64,000 nt of DNA from Alphaproteobacteria bacterium (GCA_009694045.1 SHVY01000008.1:1-64000), one strand, 5' to 3'; shown: positions 50,007 to 62,757, numbered from the stretch's first letter. Made by a program: numbers and translations. Notes: generated by a model not told the origin, from the letters alone.

Positions 50007-51770
50007 GTGGCTAACCAGCGTATGACCGGAGCGGAGATCGTCATCAAAGCCTTGGTGGATCAAGGCGTTGATGTCATTTTCGGCTATCCTGGCGGCGCGG
50101 TCCTGCCGATCTACGACGCGCTGTTCCAGCAGGACAAGGTCCGCCACATCCTGGTTCGCCACGAGCAGGGCGCCATGCACGCGGCCGAAGGCTACGCGCG
50201 CTCGACCGGCAAGGTCGGGGTGGTGCTGGTCACCTCGGGGCCGGGTGCCACCAACTGCGTGACGGGCCTGACCGATGCGCTGATGGACAGCATCCCGGTG
50301 GTGTGCTTGACCGGCCAGGTACCGACCCACCTGATCGGCAACGACGCCTTCCAGGAAGCCGATACCGTGGGGATCACGCGGCCCTGCACCAAGCACAATT
50401 ATCTGGTGAAGGACAGCAACGACATCGCCCGCATCATCCACGAGGCGTTCCATGTGGCGCGCTCGGGACGCCCGGGTCCGGTGGTCGTGGATCTGCCGAA
50501 GAACGTGGTCGTCAACCAGGGCACCTACCAGACTCCGGCCCAGAGTCGAACCAAGAAGTACAACCCCCAGGTCAAGGCGGACATCGCCCGCGTCGAGCAG
50601 GCGGTCGAACTCCTGGCCGGGGCGAAGCGGCCGATCATCTATGCTGGCGGCGGCGTGATTAACGCCGGTCCGGCGGCCTCCCAGCTCCTGGCTTCCTTCG
50701 CCAAGCTGACTGGCTATCCGGTGACGCTGACCCTGATGGGCCTGGGCGCCTTCCCGGCATCGGACCCGCAGTTCCTCGGCATGCTTGGGATGCACGGAAC
50801 ACTGGAAGCCAACTACGCCATGCATGGCTGCGACGTCATGCTGTGCCTGGGCGCCCGGTTCGACGACCGGGTGACCGGTCGGCTCGACGCGTTCTCGCCC
50901 GGGTCCAAGAAAATCCACGTCGATATCGATGTCTCCTCGATCAACAAGAACGTGCGGGTCGATCTTCCCGTGGTCGGCGACGCGGCCTACGTGCTGGAGG
51001 ACATGATCAAGGTATGGAAGTCCCGCCAGTATCGCGCGGACGAGGCGGCCTTGAAGGCGTGGTGGGCGACGATCGATGGCTGGCGCAAGCGCGACAGCCT
51101 GCGCTACCAGCCGTCCAAGGACATCATCAAGCCGCAGTACGCCCTGCAGCGGCTGTTCGCGGCGATCAAGGGCCGCGACGACGTGTTCATCTCGACCGAA
51201 GTGGGCCAGCATCAGATGTGGGCGGCGCAGTTCATCGGGTTCGAGAAACCGAACCACTGGCTGACCTCGGGCGGACTCGGCACCATGGGTTACGGCCTGC
51301 CCGCCGCCATGGGTGCCCAGGTCGCGAACCCCAAGGCGCTGTGCATCGACGTGGCCGGCGAGGCTTCGATCCTCATGAACATCCAGGAGATGTCGACGAT
51401 CGCCCAGTACCGGCTGCCGGTGAAGGTCTTCATCCTCAACAACCAGTACATGGGGATGGTCCGCCAGTGGCAGGAGTTCTTCTTCGGCGGCCGTTACTCC
51501 GAGAGTTACATGGACTCTCTGCCCGATTTCGTGAAGCTGGCCGAGGCCTTTGGCGCCGTCGGCCTGCGCGCGACCAAGCCCGAGGACGTGGACGGCCTGG
51601 TCAAGGAGATGCTCGACTGCCCCAAGGCGGTGATCGCCGACGTGATGGTGGACAAGACCGAGAACTGCTACCCGATGATCCCGGCAGGTGCCGCGCACAA
51701 CGAGATCAAGCTCGGCCCCGAGGGGGGGGTCACGAGCTCGGTCAACGACGAAGGCATGGTCCTCGTCTAG
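50007..51770 (+). CDS. ilvB: Acetolactate synthase large (catalytic) subunit
   Basis: A 587-residue ThDP enzyme making acetolactate or acetohydroxybutyrate in branched-chain amino acid synthesis. Motifs are FGYPGGAVLPIYDAL with the catalytic Glu in RHEQGAMHAAEGYAR, the FAD-binding middle domain and the ThDP motif around DVAGEASILMNIQEM, NNQYMGMVRQWQEFF. The usual GDG of the ThDP motif reads AGE here. The start is GTG 50007 with AAGGAGAAGG upstream; the track frame extends 105 bases into noncoding sequence. It is followed nine bases later by ilvN. Confidence 0.97.
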   Translation: MANQRMTGAEIVIKALVDQGVDVIFGYPGGAVLPIYDALFQQDKVRHILVRHEQGAMHAAEGYARSTGKVGVVLVTSGPGATNCVTGLTDALMDSIPVVCLTGQVPTHLIGNDAFQEADTVGITRPCTKHNYLVKDSNDIARIIHEAFHVARSGRPGPVVVDLPKNVVVNQGTYQTPAQSRTKKYNPQVKADIARVEQAVELLAGAKRPIIYAGGGVINAGPAASQLLASFAKLTGYPVTLTLMGLGAFPASDPQFLGMLGMHGTLEANYAMHGCDVMLCLGARFDDRVTGRLDAFSPGSKKIHVDIDVSSINKNVRVDLPVVGDAAYVLEDMIKVWKSRQYRADEAALKAWWATIDGWRKRDSLRYQPSKDIIKPQYALQRLFAAIKGRDDVFISTEVGQHQMWAAQFIGFEKPNHWLTSGGLGTMGYGLPAAMGAQVANPKALCIDVAGEASILMNIQEMSTIAQYRLPVKVFILNNQYMGMVRQWQEFFFGGRYSESYMDSLPDFVKLAEAFGAVGLRATKPEDVDGLVKEMLDCPKAVIADVMVDKTENCYPMIPAGAAHNEIKLGPEGGVTSSVNDEGMVLV

Positions 51771-51779
51771 GGCCGCGTC

Positions 51780-52292
51780 ATGAGCAATCCGGTGAATGAA
51801 CGACGGCACACCATCGCCGTCCTGGTGGACAACGAACCCGGCGTCCTCGCCCGGGTCATCGGCCTGTTCTCGGGGCGCGGCTACAACATCGACAGCTTGA
51901 CGGTCGCCGAGGTCAGCGCCGAGAAGACGCAATCGCGCATCACCGTAGTCACCCGCGGCACGCCGATGGTGATCGAACAGATCAAGGCACAACTGGGCCG
52001 ACTGGTCCCGGTCCACAAGGTCAGCGACCTGACCATCGAGGGGCCGCACGTCGAGCGCGAGCTGGCGCTTCTGAAGGTTGCCGGGACTGGCGAAAAGCGG
52101 GTCGAGGCCCTGCGCATCGCCGATGTCTTTCGGGCCCGGGCGGTCGACAGCACCACGGCGTCCTTCGTCTTCGAGGTCACGGGAACGTCGGACAAGGTCG
52201 ACGCGCTCATCAGCCTGATGATGCCCTTGGGCTTGGTCGACGTCTCGCGCACCGGGGTCGTCGCCATCGCCCGCGGCCCGAAGCCGCTCTGA
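51780..52292 (+). CDS. ilvN: Acetolactate synthase small (regulatory) subunit
   Basis: A 170-residue protein with an N-terminal ACT domain (HTIAVLVDNEPGVLARVIGLFSG), the valine-binding feedback module, and the C-terminal activator domain (FRARAVDSTTASFVFEVTG). It is commonly called IlvH or IlvN. The pair with ilvB is contiguous and surely co-transcribed. Confidence 0.96.
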   Translation: MSNPVNERRHTIAVLVDNEPGVLARVIGLFSGRGYNIDSLTVAEVSAEKTQSRITVVTRGTPMVIEQIKAQLGRLVPVHKVSDLTIEGPHVERELALLKVAGTGEKRVEALRIADVFRARAVDSTTASFVFEVTGTSDKVDALISLMMPLGLVDVSRTGVVAIARGPKPL

Positions 52293-52309
52293 TCCAAGGC
52301 GGCTAGGCG

Positions 52310-52936
52310 ATGGAGTACGTGCTGCCGCTTACCGGGGTGGTGTTGGCGCATCTGCTGGCGACGATCAGTCCCGGCCCCAGCTTCATCCTGGTGTCCCGGA
52401 TCGGCATGACTCGATCGCGCCGCCATGGCCTGCTGGCTGCTTGCGGCATGGGGATCGGCGCGGCCATCTGGGCCACCGCCGCCCTGTTCGGCCTTGCGGC
52501 CGTCCTGGAACAACACGGCGAGATCCACGCGCTTCTAAGGCTGGGCGGGGCCCTATTCCTGGGTATTCTTGCCATTTCTCTGTGGCGCGGGGCCAGCAGG
52601 CCGCAGCCGCCGGTCGTGGCCAACCCGCCAGGGTCGGCGGACCTGATGCAAGCGTTCCGAACGGCGCTTCTGGTTCAGCTCACCAACCCGAAGGTCATGG
52701 TGTTTTTCGGCAGCATCTTCGTCAGCCTGCTTCCTCAAGGATTGCCGGCGTGGATGTCCGCCGCCGTGATCACCCTGATTCTCGTCAACGAAACCGCGTG
52801 GTACGCGATCGTGGCCACGGCGTTCTCGACGGCGGGGCCGCGCTTGGTCTATCAGAGGGTCCGCGCGCCGCTCGACCGAGTGCTGGCGGGGGTTTTCGCC
52901 GCTCTGGCCGTCAAGCTCGTGCTCGACCGAACCTAG
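52310..52936 (+). CDS. LysE/RhtB-family amino acid exporter
   Basis: A 208-residue membrane protein with about six predicted helices. Characteristic segments are ATISPGPSFILVSRIGM near the N-terminus and ALLVQLTNPKVMVFFGSIF in the middle. Members export amino acids or homoserine lactones. It lies between ilvN and ilvC, which suggests that it may act as an overflow valve for branched-chain amino acids or intermediates. That role is inferred from position only. Confidence 0.9.
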   Translation: MEYVLPLTGVVLAHLLATISPGPSFILVSRIGMTRSRRHGLLAACGMGIGAAIWATAALFGLAAVLEQHGEIHALLRLGGALFLGILAISLWRGASRPQPPVVANPPGSADLMQAFRTALLVQLTNPKVMVFFGSIFVSLLPQGLPAWMSAAVITLILVNETAWYAIVATAFSTAGPRLVYQRVRAPLDRVLAGVFAALAVKLVLDRT

Positions 52937-53995
<1,059 letters not shown>

Positions 53996-54010
53996 GACCC
54001 CATTATTTCT

Positions 54011-54044
54011 CCCCTCCCCTTGCGGGAGGGGTTAGGGGGAGGGG
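54011..54044 (+). repeat. GC-rich palindromic intergenic repeat downstream of ilvC
   Basis: CCCCTCCC-CTTGC-GGGAGGGG is a perfect 8-bp stem with a five-base loop, followed by TTAGGGGGAGGGG, which could form an alternative pairing with the first arm. Similar C/G-run palindromes are scattered between genes in many proteobacteria. It may serve as a transcription end of the ilv operon, although no T-run follows. Confidence 0.55.
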
Positions 54045-54181
54045 TAGCGCGCCGCCTGCGCGAAGCCGTCGCGCCGGTTGGCGCGCCGCCGCGCGACGCG
54101 GCTTCGCTTCGGCGAAGACAGGTCGGCACGTCGCCTACGTCAGCGGCGCTTGCTGGCATCTCGTCCAAGGAAGGAGCCATC

Positions 54182-54478
54182 ATGCGGATGTTCGACCCCC
54201 CGCACCCCGGTGAGATCATCCGGGAGGACTGCTTGAAGCCGCCGGGTCTTTCGGTCACCGCGGCAGCCAAGTGGCTCGGCGTTTCCCGTCAGTCGCTCTC
54301 CGAATTGCTGAATGGTCGGAACGGTGTCTCTCCGGACATGGCGATCCGACTCGAAAAAACCGGATGGAGCACCGCGGAAACCCGGCTTCGGGTTCAGCTC
54401 AAGCGCGATCTCTGGCATGCTCGGAAGCACGCCAAGCGCATCAAGGTCGCGCCATTTCCGACGACGAGCGCAGCCTGA
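54182..54478 (+). CDS. HigA/VapI-type XRE-family regulator without a visible toxin partner
   Basis: A 98-residue helix-turn-helix protein of the HigA antitoxin group. [13 protein letters not shown] at the N-terminus and [30 protein letters not shown] in the middle are typical. Normally higB lies just upstream, but the 180 bases there hold only palindromic repeats and no suitable ORF, and nothing downstream fits. The segment after the HTH ([12 protein letters not shown]) departs from the usual GS-ETWLRLQ pattern. It may be an orphan antitoxin or a stand-alone repressor. A GGAAGGAG site precedes the ATG. Confidence 0.85.
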   Translation: MRMFDPPHPGEIIREDCLKPPGLSVTAAAKWLGVSRQSLSELLNGRNGVSPDMAIRLEKTGWSTAETRLRVQLKRDLWHARKHAKRIKVAPFPTTSAA

Positions 54479-54829
54479 CGGCTACCCGATCGGTGCCGGG
54501 GACGAAAAACCGTAAATATCTCTGGCCTTCCGGATCGTCCTTAATCTATCCTTAACACCGTAGCGGAGATGATCTCCGCGATCCGTATGAGTTGTACGGC
54601 CGAGAACCTTGTTGGTCTTGATTATGTCGGCGAATCAGTGCGTTAGCGATAGACGAGCCGGTTCAGCCCGAACCGTGCGCGGTTTCGCACCGACTGGGAC
54701 CGTTCGGTTCGGCGGGTCGTGGCTTCGACTTAGGCGCCCCTGAACGGGTGCCGCGGGTGCGTGGTGACCGTTCGGGGGACTTGCGCGCCCGTCCTTCGTC
54801 GAAACCATTGACCTAGGGGAGATCCTCCC
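54479..54829. other. Long intergenic leader region upstream of leuA
   Basis: About 350 bases precede leuA without a convincing gene. The first half is AT-richer (AAATATCTCT, CCTTAATCTATCCTTAAC). A perfect 8-bp inverted repeat lies at 54563-54579. A 25-codon frame from ATG 54569 to 54646 is open but lacks a run of Leu codons and a ribosome site. The second half is GC-rich with several possible stems. A regulatory leader for leuA is plausible by position, but no known attenuator or riboswitch was recognised. Confidence 0.5.
54563..54579. promoter_or_regulatory. Inverted repeat GCGGAGAT-G-ATCTCCGC upstream of leuA
   Basis: A perfect 8-bp dyad around one base, lying about 250 bases before the leuA start and next to the AT-rich segment CTTAATCTATCCTTAAC. 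It could be an operator for a dimeric regulator or the stem of a short hairpin. Confidence 0.4.
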
Positions 54830-57530
<2,701 letters not shown>

Positions 57531-57556
57531 CGCGAGGGGGCTGACCGCGGACGACC

Positions 57557-58432
57557 ATGAAGGACGCGCAGTTCCGGCGTTTCGCCCTGCCGTTTCGCGG
57601 CGTCGTTCAGCGTTCCGCCATCGGCTTGCTCGTCCTCGTCGCGGTCACCTTCATGGCCCTGGATCAGGCGGGCAGTCCAGCGGTCGAATCCCTGAGAACC
57701 CGCACGGTCGACACGCTTCAGCCCTTGCTCGAGGTTCTGTCGCACCCGGCGACGTTCGCCCGACGCGGGGCCGACGATATCAGCCGCTTCTTCCATGTTT
57801 ACGCCGACAATCGGCGGCTGCGGGAGGAAAACACCCGCCTCCTTGCCTGGCAGGACGTCGCACGCCGCCTTGAAAAGGAGAACTTGAACCTCCGCAATCT
57901 CGCGACGATCGCCCCCGAGGCCAGGGCCGCGTTCACCACCGCCCGGATCGTCGCCACATCCGGCGGCGCCTTCGTGCGCACGGTGCTGGTCAATGCCGGC
58001 CGCCAGGACGGCGTGACCAAGGGCCAGGCCGTGGTCGCGGCCGAGGGCCTGGTCGGGCGGGTCGTCGAGGTCGGCGATCGCACCGCCCGGGTGCTTCTGC
58101 TCACCGACCTGAACAGTCGAATTCCGGTGCGCCTCGAATCGACCCGCGACAGCGCCATCCTGGCCGGCGACAACTCGGACCGCCTGCGCCTGAACTTCCT
58201 GCCGGCCGATGCCGTGCCAACCCAGGGCGATCGGGTCATCACCTCCGGCGAAGGCGGTCAGATCCCGCCGGGCTTGCCCGCTGGCCTGGTCGTGGGGGTC
58301 GAGGACGGCAGCGTCATCGTTCGGCCCCTGGTCGATTGGCAGCGCCTCGAGTTCGTCAATGTCCTCGACTATGCCGTTCCGGGCGTGCTGCCGCAAACCC
58401 GCGAGGCGGGGCAACCTGACACCCTATGGTAG
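57557..58432 (+). CDS. mreC: Rod-shape-determining protein MreC
   Basis: A 291-residue bitopic membrane protein: a membrane helix (SAIGLLVLVAVTFMALDQ), a coiled-coil with RLREENTRLLAWQDVARRLEKEN and a beta-rich periplasmic domain (VNAGRQDGVTKGQAVVAAEGLVG). It links MreB to the PBP2-RodA synthase. Its stop overlaps the mreD start. Confidence 0.94.
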   Translation: MKDAQFRRFALPFRGVVQRSAIGLLVLVAVTFMALDQAGSPAVESLRTRTVDTLQPLLEVLSHPATFARRGADDISRFFHVYADNRRLREENTRLLAWQDVARRLEKENLNLRNLATIAPEARAAFTTARIVATSGGAFVRTVLVNAGRQDGVTKGQAVVAAEGLVGRVVEVGDRTARVLLLTDLNSRIPVRLESTRDSAILAGDNSDRLRLNFLPADAVPTQGDRVITSGEGGQIPPGLPAGLVVGVEDGSVIVRPLVDWQRLEFVNVLDYAVPGVLPQTREAGQPDTLW

Positions 58433-58941
58433 CGGGCCTCGAGTTTCGCTGGCGCGACGGGCCGGCCGTCCTCGCTCCCCTGTTGACGACGTTCACGGCG
58501 GTCCTCGTCGGAACCATGCCGCTCGGCATCCCCTTCGTCGGCCCAGTGATGCCGCCTCTCTGCCTGATGACCGTGTTCTTCTGGACCATTCATCGACCGC
58601 AACAGTTTCCCCGGGTCGCCACGTTCGGCTTCGGCCTCGTCGCCGATGCCCTGGGCGGCCAGGCGTTCGGATCGACCGCCCTTATTCTCGTCGTCGTACA
58701 GCTTCTCGTGTCGTCGCAGCGCCGATTCTTCGTCGGCAAGCACTTCGCTCTCACCTGGTGGGGGTTTCTTCTGGTCGCGCCGGCGGCGGCCATGGTTGCG
58801 TGGTTCCTCAACGCCGCCGTCCACGGGGCCTTCGTGCCGTTGGGGCCGGTCCTGGTTCAGCTTGTCCTCACCCTCGTCCTGTTCCCGCCGGTCGCCTGGG
58901 TCCTTGGCCTGATCGACCAGGCGCTGCCGCGGCCGGTCTGA
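58426..58941 (+). CDS. mreD: Rod-shape-determining protein MreD
   Basis: A 171-residue integral membrane protein with about five predicted helices, found in the conserved position between mreC and mrdA. The sequence itself is weakly conserved, as usual for MreD; FGFGLVADALGGQAFGSTAL is the most typical part. It overlaps mreC by seven bases. Confidence 0.9.
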   Translation: MVAGLEFRWRDGPAVLAPLLTTFTAVLVGTMPLGIPFVGPVMPPLCLMTVFFWTIHRPQQFPRVATFGFGLVADALGGQAFGSTALILVVVQLLVSSQRRFFVGKHFALTWWGFLLVAPAAAMVAWFLNAAVHGAFVPLGPVLVQLVLTLVLFPPVAWVLGLIDQALPRPV

Positions 58942-58942
58942 C

Positions 58943-60763
58943 GTGAACCGGGGGACGGGTCGGTCCAAGACGTTCGCCCGCCGCGCGGCGATCCTCGGCG
59001 GCGGCAAGGTGCTGCTGCTGACTGGCCTGGGCGTCCGCCTCCACGATCTGCAGGTGAAGAACGCCGACCGCTATGCCCTGCTCGCCGAGGAGAACCGGAT
59101 CAACCTGCGACTGCTGGTGCCGCGGCGGGGCCACCTGCTCGACCGGTTCGGCATCGGCGTCGCCATCAACCAGCAGAACTACCGGCTGCTGATCACGCCC
59201 GAACACTCCGGGGACGTCGATGCGACCCTCTCGGAGCTCGCGGCCCTTCTCGAGCTCGATGCCGAGACCAAGGCCCGCGTCCTCCGCGAGGCACATCGAG
59301 CACAGAGCTTCCTGCCCGTGACGGTGCGCGAGAACCTGACGTGGGACGAGGTCGCGCTGGTGGAGGTCAACGCCCCCGATCTTCCCGGCGTGACCGTGGA
59401 AGCCGGGCGCAGCCGCTTCTACCCGTTCCACGACCTCGCGGCGAATATCACCGGCTATGTCGCCGCGGTGTCGGAGGCGGAACTGACCGACGATCCGCTG
59501 GTGCGTCATCCGGACTTCCGGATCGGCAAGAGTGGCGTCGAGAAGTCGTACGACACCCAACTTCGGGGCGAACCCGGCACCAGTCAGGTCGAGGTCAACG
59601 CCTATGGGCGGGTGATCCGGGAGCTCGCGCGCGACGAAGGCCGGCCCGGCGACGACATCGAGCTGACCATCGACATGGGTTTGCAGGAGATGGCGGTGCG
59701 GCGTTTCGGCACCGAATCCGGTTCGACCGCCGTGATCGACGTCAAGACCGGCGATGTCCTCGCCCTCGTGACCGTGCCCAGCTACGACCCCGAGCCATTC
59801 ACGCGGGGACTGACCCGGCAGGAGTGGAAAGCCCTGGTCGAGGATCCCCGTGGTCCCCTCAACGACAAGTCGATCGCCGGGCAGTATCCGCCCGGGTCCA
59901 CGTTCAAGATGATGGTCGCGCTCACGGCCCTCGATTCCGGCATCCTCGGACCGGGCCACGGCGTCTTTTGTCCCGGCCAGATGGTGCTCGGCAATCGGAC
60001 ATTCCACTGTTGGAAGAAGGGCGGCCACGGCAGCCTTACGATGGTCAATGCCCTGCAGCAGAGCTGCGACGTCTACTTCTACGACGTAGCCCGGCGCGTA
60101 GGAGTCGATCGCATCGCGGCCATGTCCCAGCGCTTCGGGCTCGGTGCCGTCACCGGTCTCGATCTGCCGGGCGAGAAGCCAGGCCTGACCCCGACGAGCG
60201 CGTGGAAGGAGGCGGTCAAGGGGGAGAAATGGCAGCACGGCGACACGGTCGTCATCGGGATTGGCCAGGGCTATATGCTGACCACGCCGATTCAACTCGC
60301 CCTCATGGCCGCGCGCATCGGGTCGAATGGACATGCGGTGAGCCCGCGCCTGACCCGTCTCAAACCCGAAGCCCCGCCCGACGCGATGATCGGGCTAAAA
60401 CCCGAGCACCTCGCCCTCGTGCGCGAGGGCATGAACCTGGTGACCAACAGCGAACGCGGCACGGCCTATCGCGCGCGGATCGCCGAGCCCGGATTCGAGA
60501 TGGCGGGGAAGACCGGGACCGTGCAGGTCCGACGCATCACCAATGCCGAGCGCGATGCCAAGCGCAAGCTCGAGGATATTCCCTGGGCCCAGCGCGACCA
60601 TGGTCTGTTCGTGGCCTACGCACCGGTTCACGATCCACGCTACGCCATCGCCGTCGTCGTTGAGCACGGCGGCTCCGGCTCCAAGGCGGCGGCACCCATC
60701 GCCCGTGACATTCTCTACGAGGCACAAAGGCGGCACTCCGCCGGATTGCTGGCCCGCTCATGA
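58943..60763 (+). CDS. mrdA: Penicillin-binding protein 2 (elongation transpeptidase)
   Basis: A 606-residue class B PBP. After an N-terminal membrane helix comes the dimerisation domain and then the transpeptidase with nucleophile Ser319 in YPPGSTFKMM, the SxN-type motif as SCD (ALQQSCDVYFYD) and KTG in MAGKTGTVQV. It crosslinks side-wall peptidoglycan with RodA as partner. The start is GTG 58943, one base after the mreD stop. Confidence 0.96.
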   Translation: MNRGTGRSKTFARRAAILGGGKVLLLTGLGVRLHDLQVKNADRYALLAEENRINLRLLVPRRGHLLDRFGIGVAINQQNYRLLITPEHSGDVDATLSELAALLELDAETKARVLREAHRAQSFLPVTVRENLTWDEVALVEVNAPDLPGVTVEAGRSRFYPFHDLAANITGYVAAVSEAELTDDPLVRHPDFRIGKSGVEKSYDTQLRGEPGTSQVEVNAYGRVIRELARDEGRPGDDIELTIDMGLQEMAVRRFGTESGSTAVIDVKTGDVLALVTVPSYDPEPFTRGLTRQEWKALVEDPRGPLNDKSIAGQYPPGSTFKMMVALTALDSGILGPGHGVFCPGQMVLGNRTFHCWKKGGHGSLTMVNALQQSCDVYFYDVARRVGVDRIAAMSQRFGLGAVTGLDLPGEKPGLTPTSAWKEAVKGEKWQHGDTVVIGIGQGYMLTTPIQLALMAARIGSNGHAVSPRLTRLKPEAPPDAMIGLKPEHLALVREGMNLVTNSERGTAYRARIAEPGFEMAGKTGTVQVRRITNAERDAKRKLEDIPWAQRDHGLFVAYAPVHDPRYAIAVVVEHGGSGSKAAAPIARDILYEAQRRHSAGLLARS

Positions 60764-61911
60764 GCGTCCGCGACGTCAAGCGCGACTGCATGACGATCCC
60801 CGAGAAGCTCGGGCAGGTCTCGTGGGGCCTGATCCTCGTGCTTGGCCTGGTTGCTTCAGTCGGGTTCGCTATGCAGTACTCGGCGGCGAACGGTAACTGG
60901 CAGCCCTGGACCCTGCCCCAGATGGCACGCTTTGGGGTCGGCATCGCGGCGCTGATCGCCATAGCGATGGTCGATGTCCGCTTCTGGCACCGTCACGCCT
61001 ATCTCGTCTATGCCGTCGCTATCGTCCTCCTCGTGATCGTCGACTTCTTCGGGACCGTCGGCATGGGGGCGCAGCGCTGGCTCGATCTCTATGTCATCCA
61101 GGTCCAGCCCTCCGAGGTCGCCAAGATCGCACTGATCCTCGCCCTCGCCCGCCACTTCCACGCCCTACAGGCCGAGGATGTCGTCCGATTCTGGCCGCTT
61201 CTGGTGCCGGCGGGGCTGGTCCTGCTGCCGGCGGCGCTCGTCATGAAGCAGCCGGACCTCGGCACCGCGGCCATGCTGCTGGCCAGCGCCGGCGTCATCT
61301 TCTTCGTCGCCGGAGTGCGCTTGCGTTGGTTCGCGATCGCCATCGTCCTCGTGCTGGCGTCGCTGCCCCTTGGCTGGAAGATGATGCACGACTACCAGCA
61401 CGATCGCATTCTCACCTACCTGGACCCGGAGCGAGATCCCCTCGGCACCGGCTACCACATTCTGCAATCGAAGATCGCGCTGGGTGCCGGTGGTCTCTTC
61501 GGCAAGGGCTTCATGGAGGGAACCCAGAGCCACCTGAGCTTCTTGCCCGAGCGCCAGACCGATTTCATCTTCACCATGCTGGCCGAGGAGTTCGGCCTCG
61601 TCGGCGGCGTGGGGCTGATGCTGCTGTACGGGCTCGTGGTCGCCTTCGGCTATGCCATCAGCCTGCGCTCCGCGAGTCAGTTCGGTCGGCTCCTGGGGCT
61701 GGGCCTCACCAGCGTCTTCTTCCTCTACGTTCTCATCAATATCGCCATGGTCACGGGCCTCGTCCCGGTGGTGGGCGTGCCGCTTCCGCTCGTGAGCTAC
61801 GGCGGCACGTCGATGATGACCCTGCTGTTCGGCTTTGGCCTGATGATGAGCGTCCACGTCCACCGCGACGTTCCGGTGCCCAGGCGCCCCGGCGGCCACG
61901 CCACCAACTGA
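60760..61911 (+). CDS. rodA: Peptidoglycan glycosyltransferase RodA (SEDS)
   Basis: A 383-residue SEDS protein with about ten membrane helices. Motifs are GAQRWLDLYVIQVQPSEVAKI and, near the C-terminus, VPLPLVSYGGTSMM, both signatures of the family. It polymerises lipid II for the side wall. It overlaps mrdA (ATGA), so transpeptidase and glycosyltransferase are made together. Confidence 0.96.
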   Translation: MSVRDVKRDCMTIPEKLGQVSWGLILVLGLVASVGFAMQYSAANGNWQPWTLPQMARFGVGIAALIAIAMVDVRFWHRHAYLVYAVAIVLLVIVDFFGTVGMGAQRWLDLYVIQVQPSEVAKIALILALARHFHALQAEDVVRFWPLLVPAGLVLLPAALVMKQPDLGTAAMLLASAGVIFFVAGVRLRWFAIAIVLVLASLPLGWKMMHDYQHDRILTYLDPERDPLGTGYHILQSKIALGAGGLFGKGFMEGTQSHLSFLPERQTDFIFTMLAEEFGLVGGVGLMLLYGLVVAFGYAISLRSASQFGRLLGLGLTSVFFLYVLINIAMVTGLVPVVGVPLPLVSYGGTSMMTLLFGFGLMMSVHVHRDVPVPRRPGGHATN

Positions 61912-61971
61912 CGCGATGGTCCCCAGGCATCCGTTACGTCGCCGCGCCCGGATGTGTTACCAAGCGGTGGC

Positions 61972-62628
61972 ATGGACCCGGCGCCCCGCATGAAGCAACG
62001 ATCGCCCCTGAACAAACGCCTGCGACGGGTCGGCAGGGCACTCGGCCTCATCTCCTACTATCAGAGCCGCCGGGACTCCGCGAACGACCAGCGCTGGGCG
62101 ATCATCGCCCGGCACCTCGACGGGGTCGACCGCAGCCTTCTCGACATCGGTTGCAACATCGGCATGATCACCCGGCTGGCGGCCGAGCACGGATTGTTCG
62201 CCCTTGGCATCGACGTGCTGGACGAAGCCATCGAGGAATCCCAGAGACTGCATCGCGGCGTCCCCCGCCTGGCCTTCGCCACCCTCGAGCTCGACCCGTC
62301 CACCATCGCATCGCTGCCCGCGTGCGACGTCACCCTTCTGCTCTCTGTGCACCATCGCTGGAGCCACCATCACGGCGAGCCCGCATCCTGGGCCATGGTG
62401 GCCGGCGTCCTCGCCAGGACCAAGGCGCTGTTCTTCGAGCCGGCGAGCTCCCATATCCGTTATGGCAACGCGCGCCCCGACTTCGTCGAGAACGATGCGG
62501 CATCGATCCGCGACTACGTCGAACGCCACATGCGCGAGGCCGGTCGCGGCGCCCGCTCCTTGTCCTACCTCGGCGCCACGCCGTCCCTGGGCATCGAGCC
62601 CGAACGGCACCTGTTTCTCATTCGCTAG
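61972..62628 (+). CDS. Class I SAM-dependent methyltransferase-like protein
   Basis: A 218-residue protein with the SAM-binding motif I RSLLDIGCNIGMITRLA near residue 60, followed by ALGIDVLDEAIEESQ as the acidic ribose-binding strand. The remainder has a LLLSVHHRWSHHHGE motif that may form part of the active site, and a C-terminal PSLGIEPERHLFLI. The substrate is unknown. ATG 61972 is chosen; a GTG lies 18 bases upstream. It follows rodA by 60 bases but probably belongs functionally to the surface-glycan genes to the right. Confidence 0.75.
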   Translation: MDPAPRMKQRSPLNKRLRRVGRALGLISYYQSRRDSANDQRWAIIARHLDGVDRSLLDIGCNIGMITRLAAEHGLFALGIDVLDEAIEESQRLHRGVPRLAFATLELDPSTIASLPACDVTLLLSVHHRWSHHHGEPASWAMVAGVLARTKALFFEPASSHIRYGNARPDFVENDAASIRDYVERHMREAGRGARSLSYLGATPSLGIEPERHLFLIR

Positions 62629-62696
62629 TGGCCGACCCAAACCCATGTTTCGCCATCACCGTGTATGGGACGGCCCACGGCATGAGAGTCTTCCTG

Positions 62697-62743
62697 GGGT
62701 TTCGGGCCGACGGATCGGGTTCGATCCGTCGGAGTTGAAACCC
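62697..62743 (+). other. Nested hairpin between the methyltransferase and kinase genes
   Basis: Two inverted repeats are nested. The outer arms are GGGTTTC and GAAACCC (7 bp), and the inner arms CCGACGGATC and GATCCGTCGG (10 bp) enclose a six-base loop. All pairs are perfect, with three- and four-base internal loops between the arms. No T-run follows, so an ordinary intrinsic terminator is not supported. A structured leader, a processing site or a mobile-element footprint are possible. Confidence 0.6.
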
Positions 62744-62757
62744 TAGGTTCCGCGATC

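Noticed and set aside
49947-52049. 700-residue minus-strand ORF opposite ilvB and ilvN
   Set aside because: His/Asp/Arg-rich antisense shadow of strongly conserved genes, typical of high-GC sequence.
54569-54646. 25-residue frame upstream of leuA as a leader peptide
   Set aside because: No clustered Leu codons, no ribosome site, and no terminator/antiterminator pair was recognised after it.
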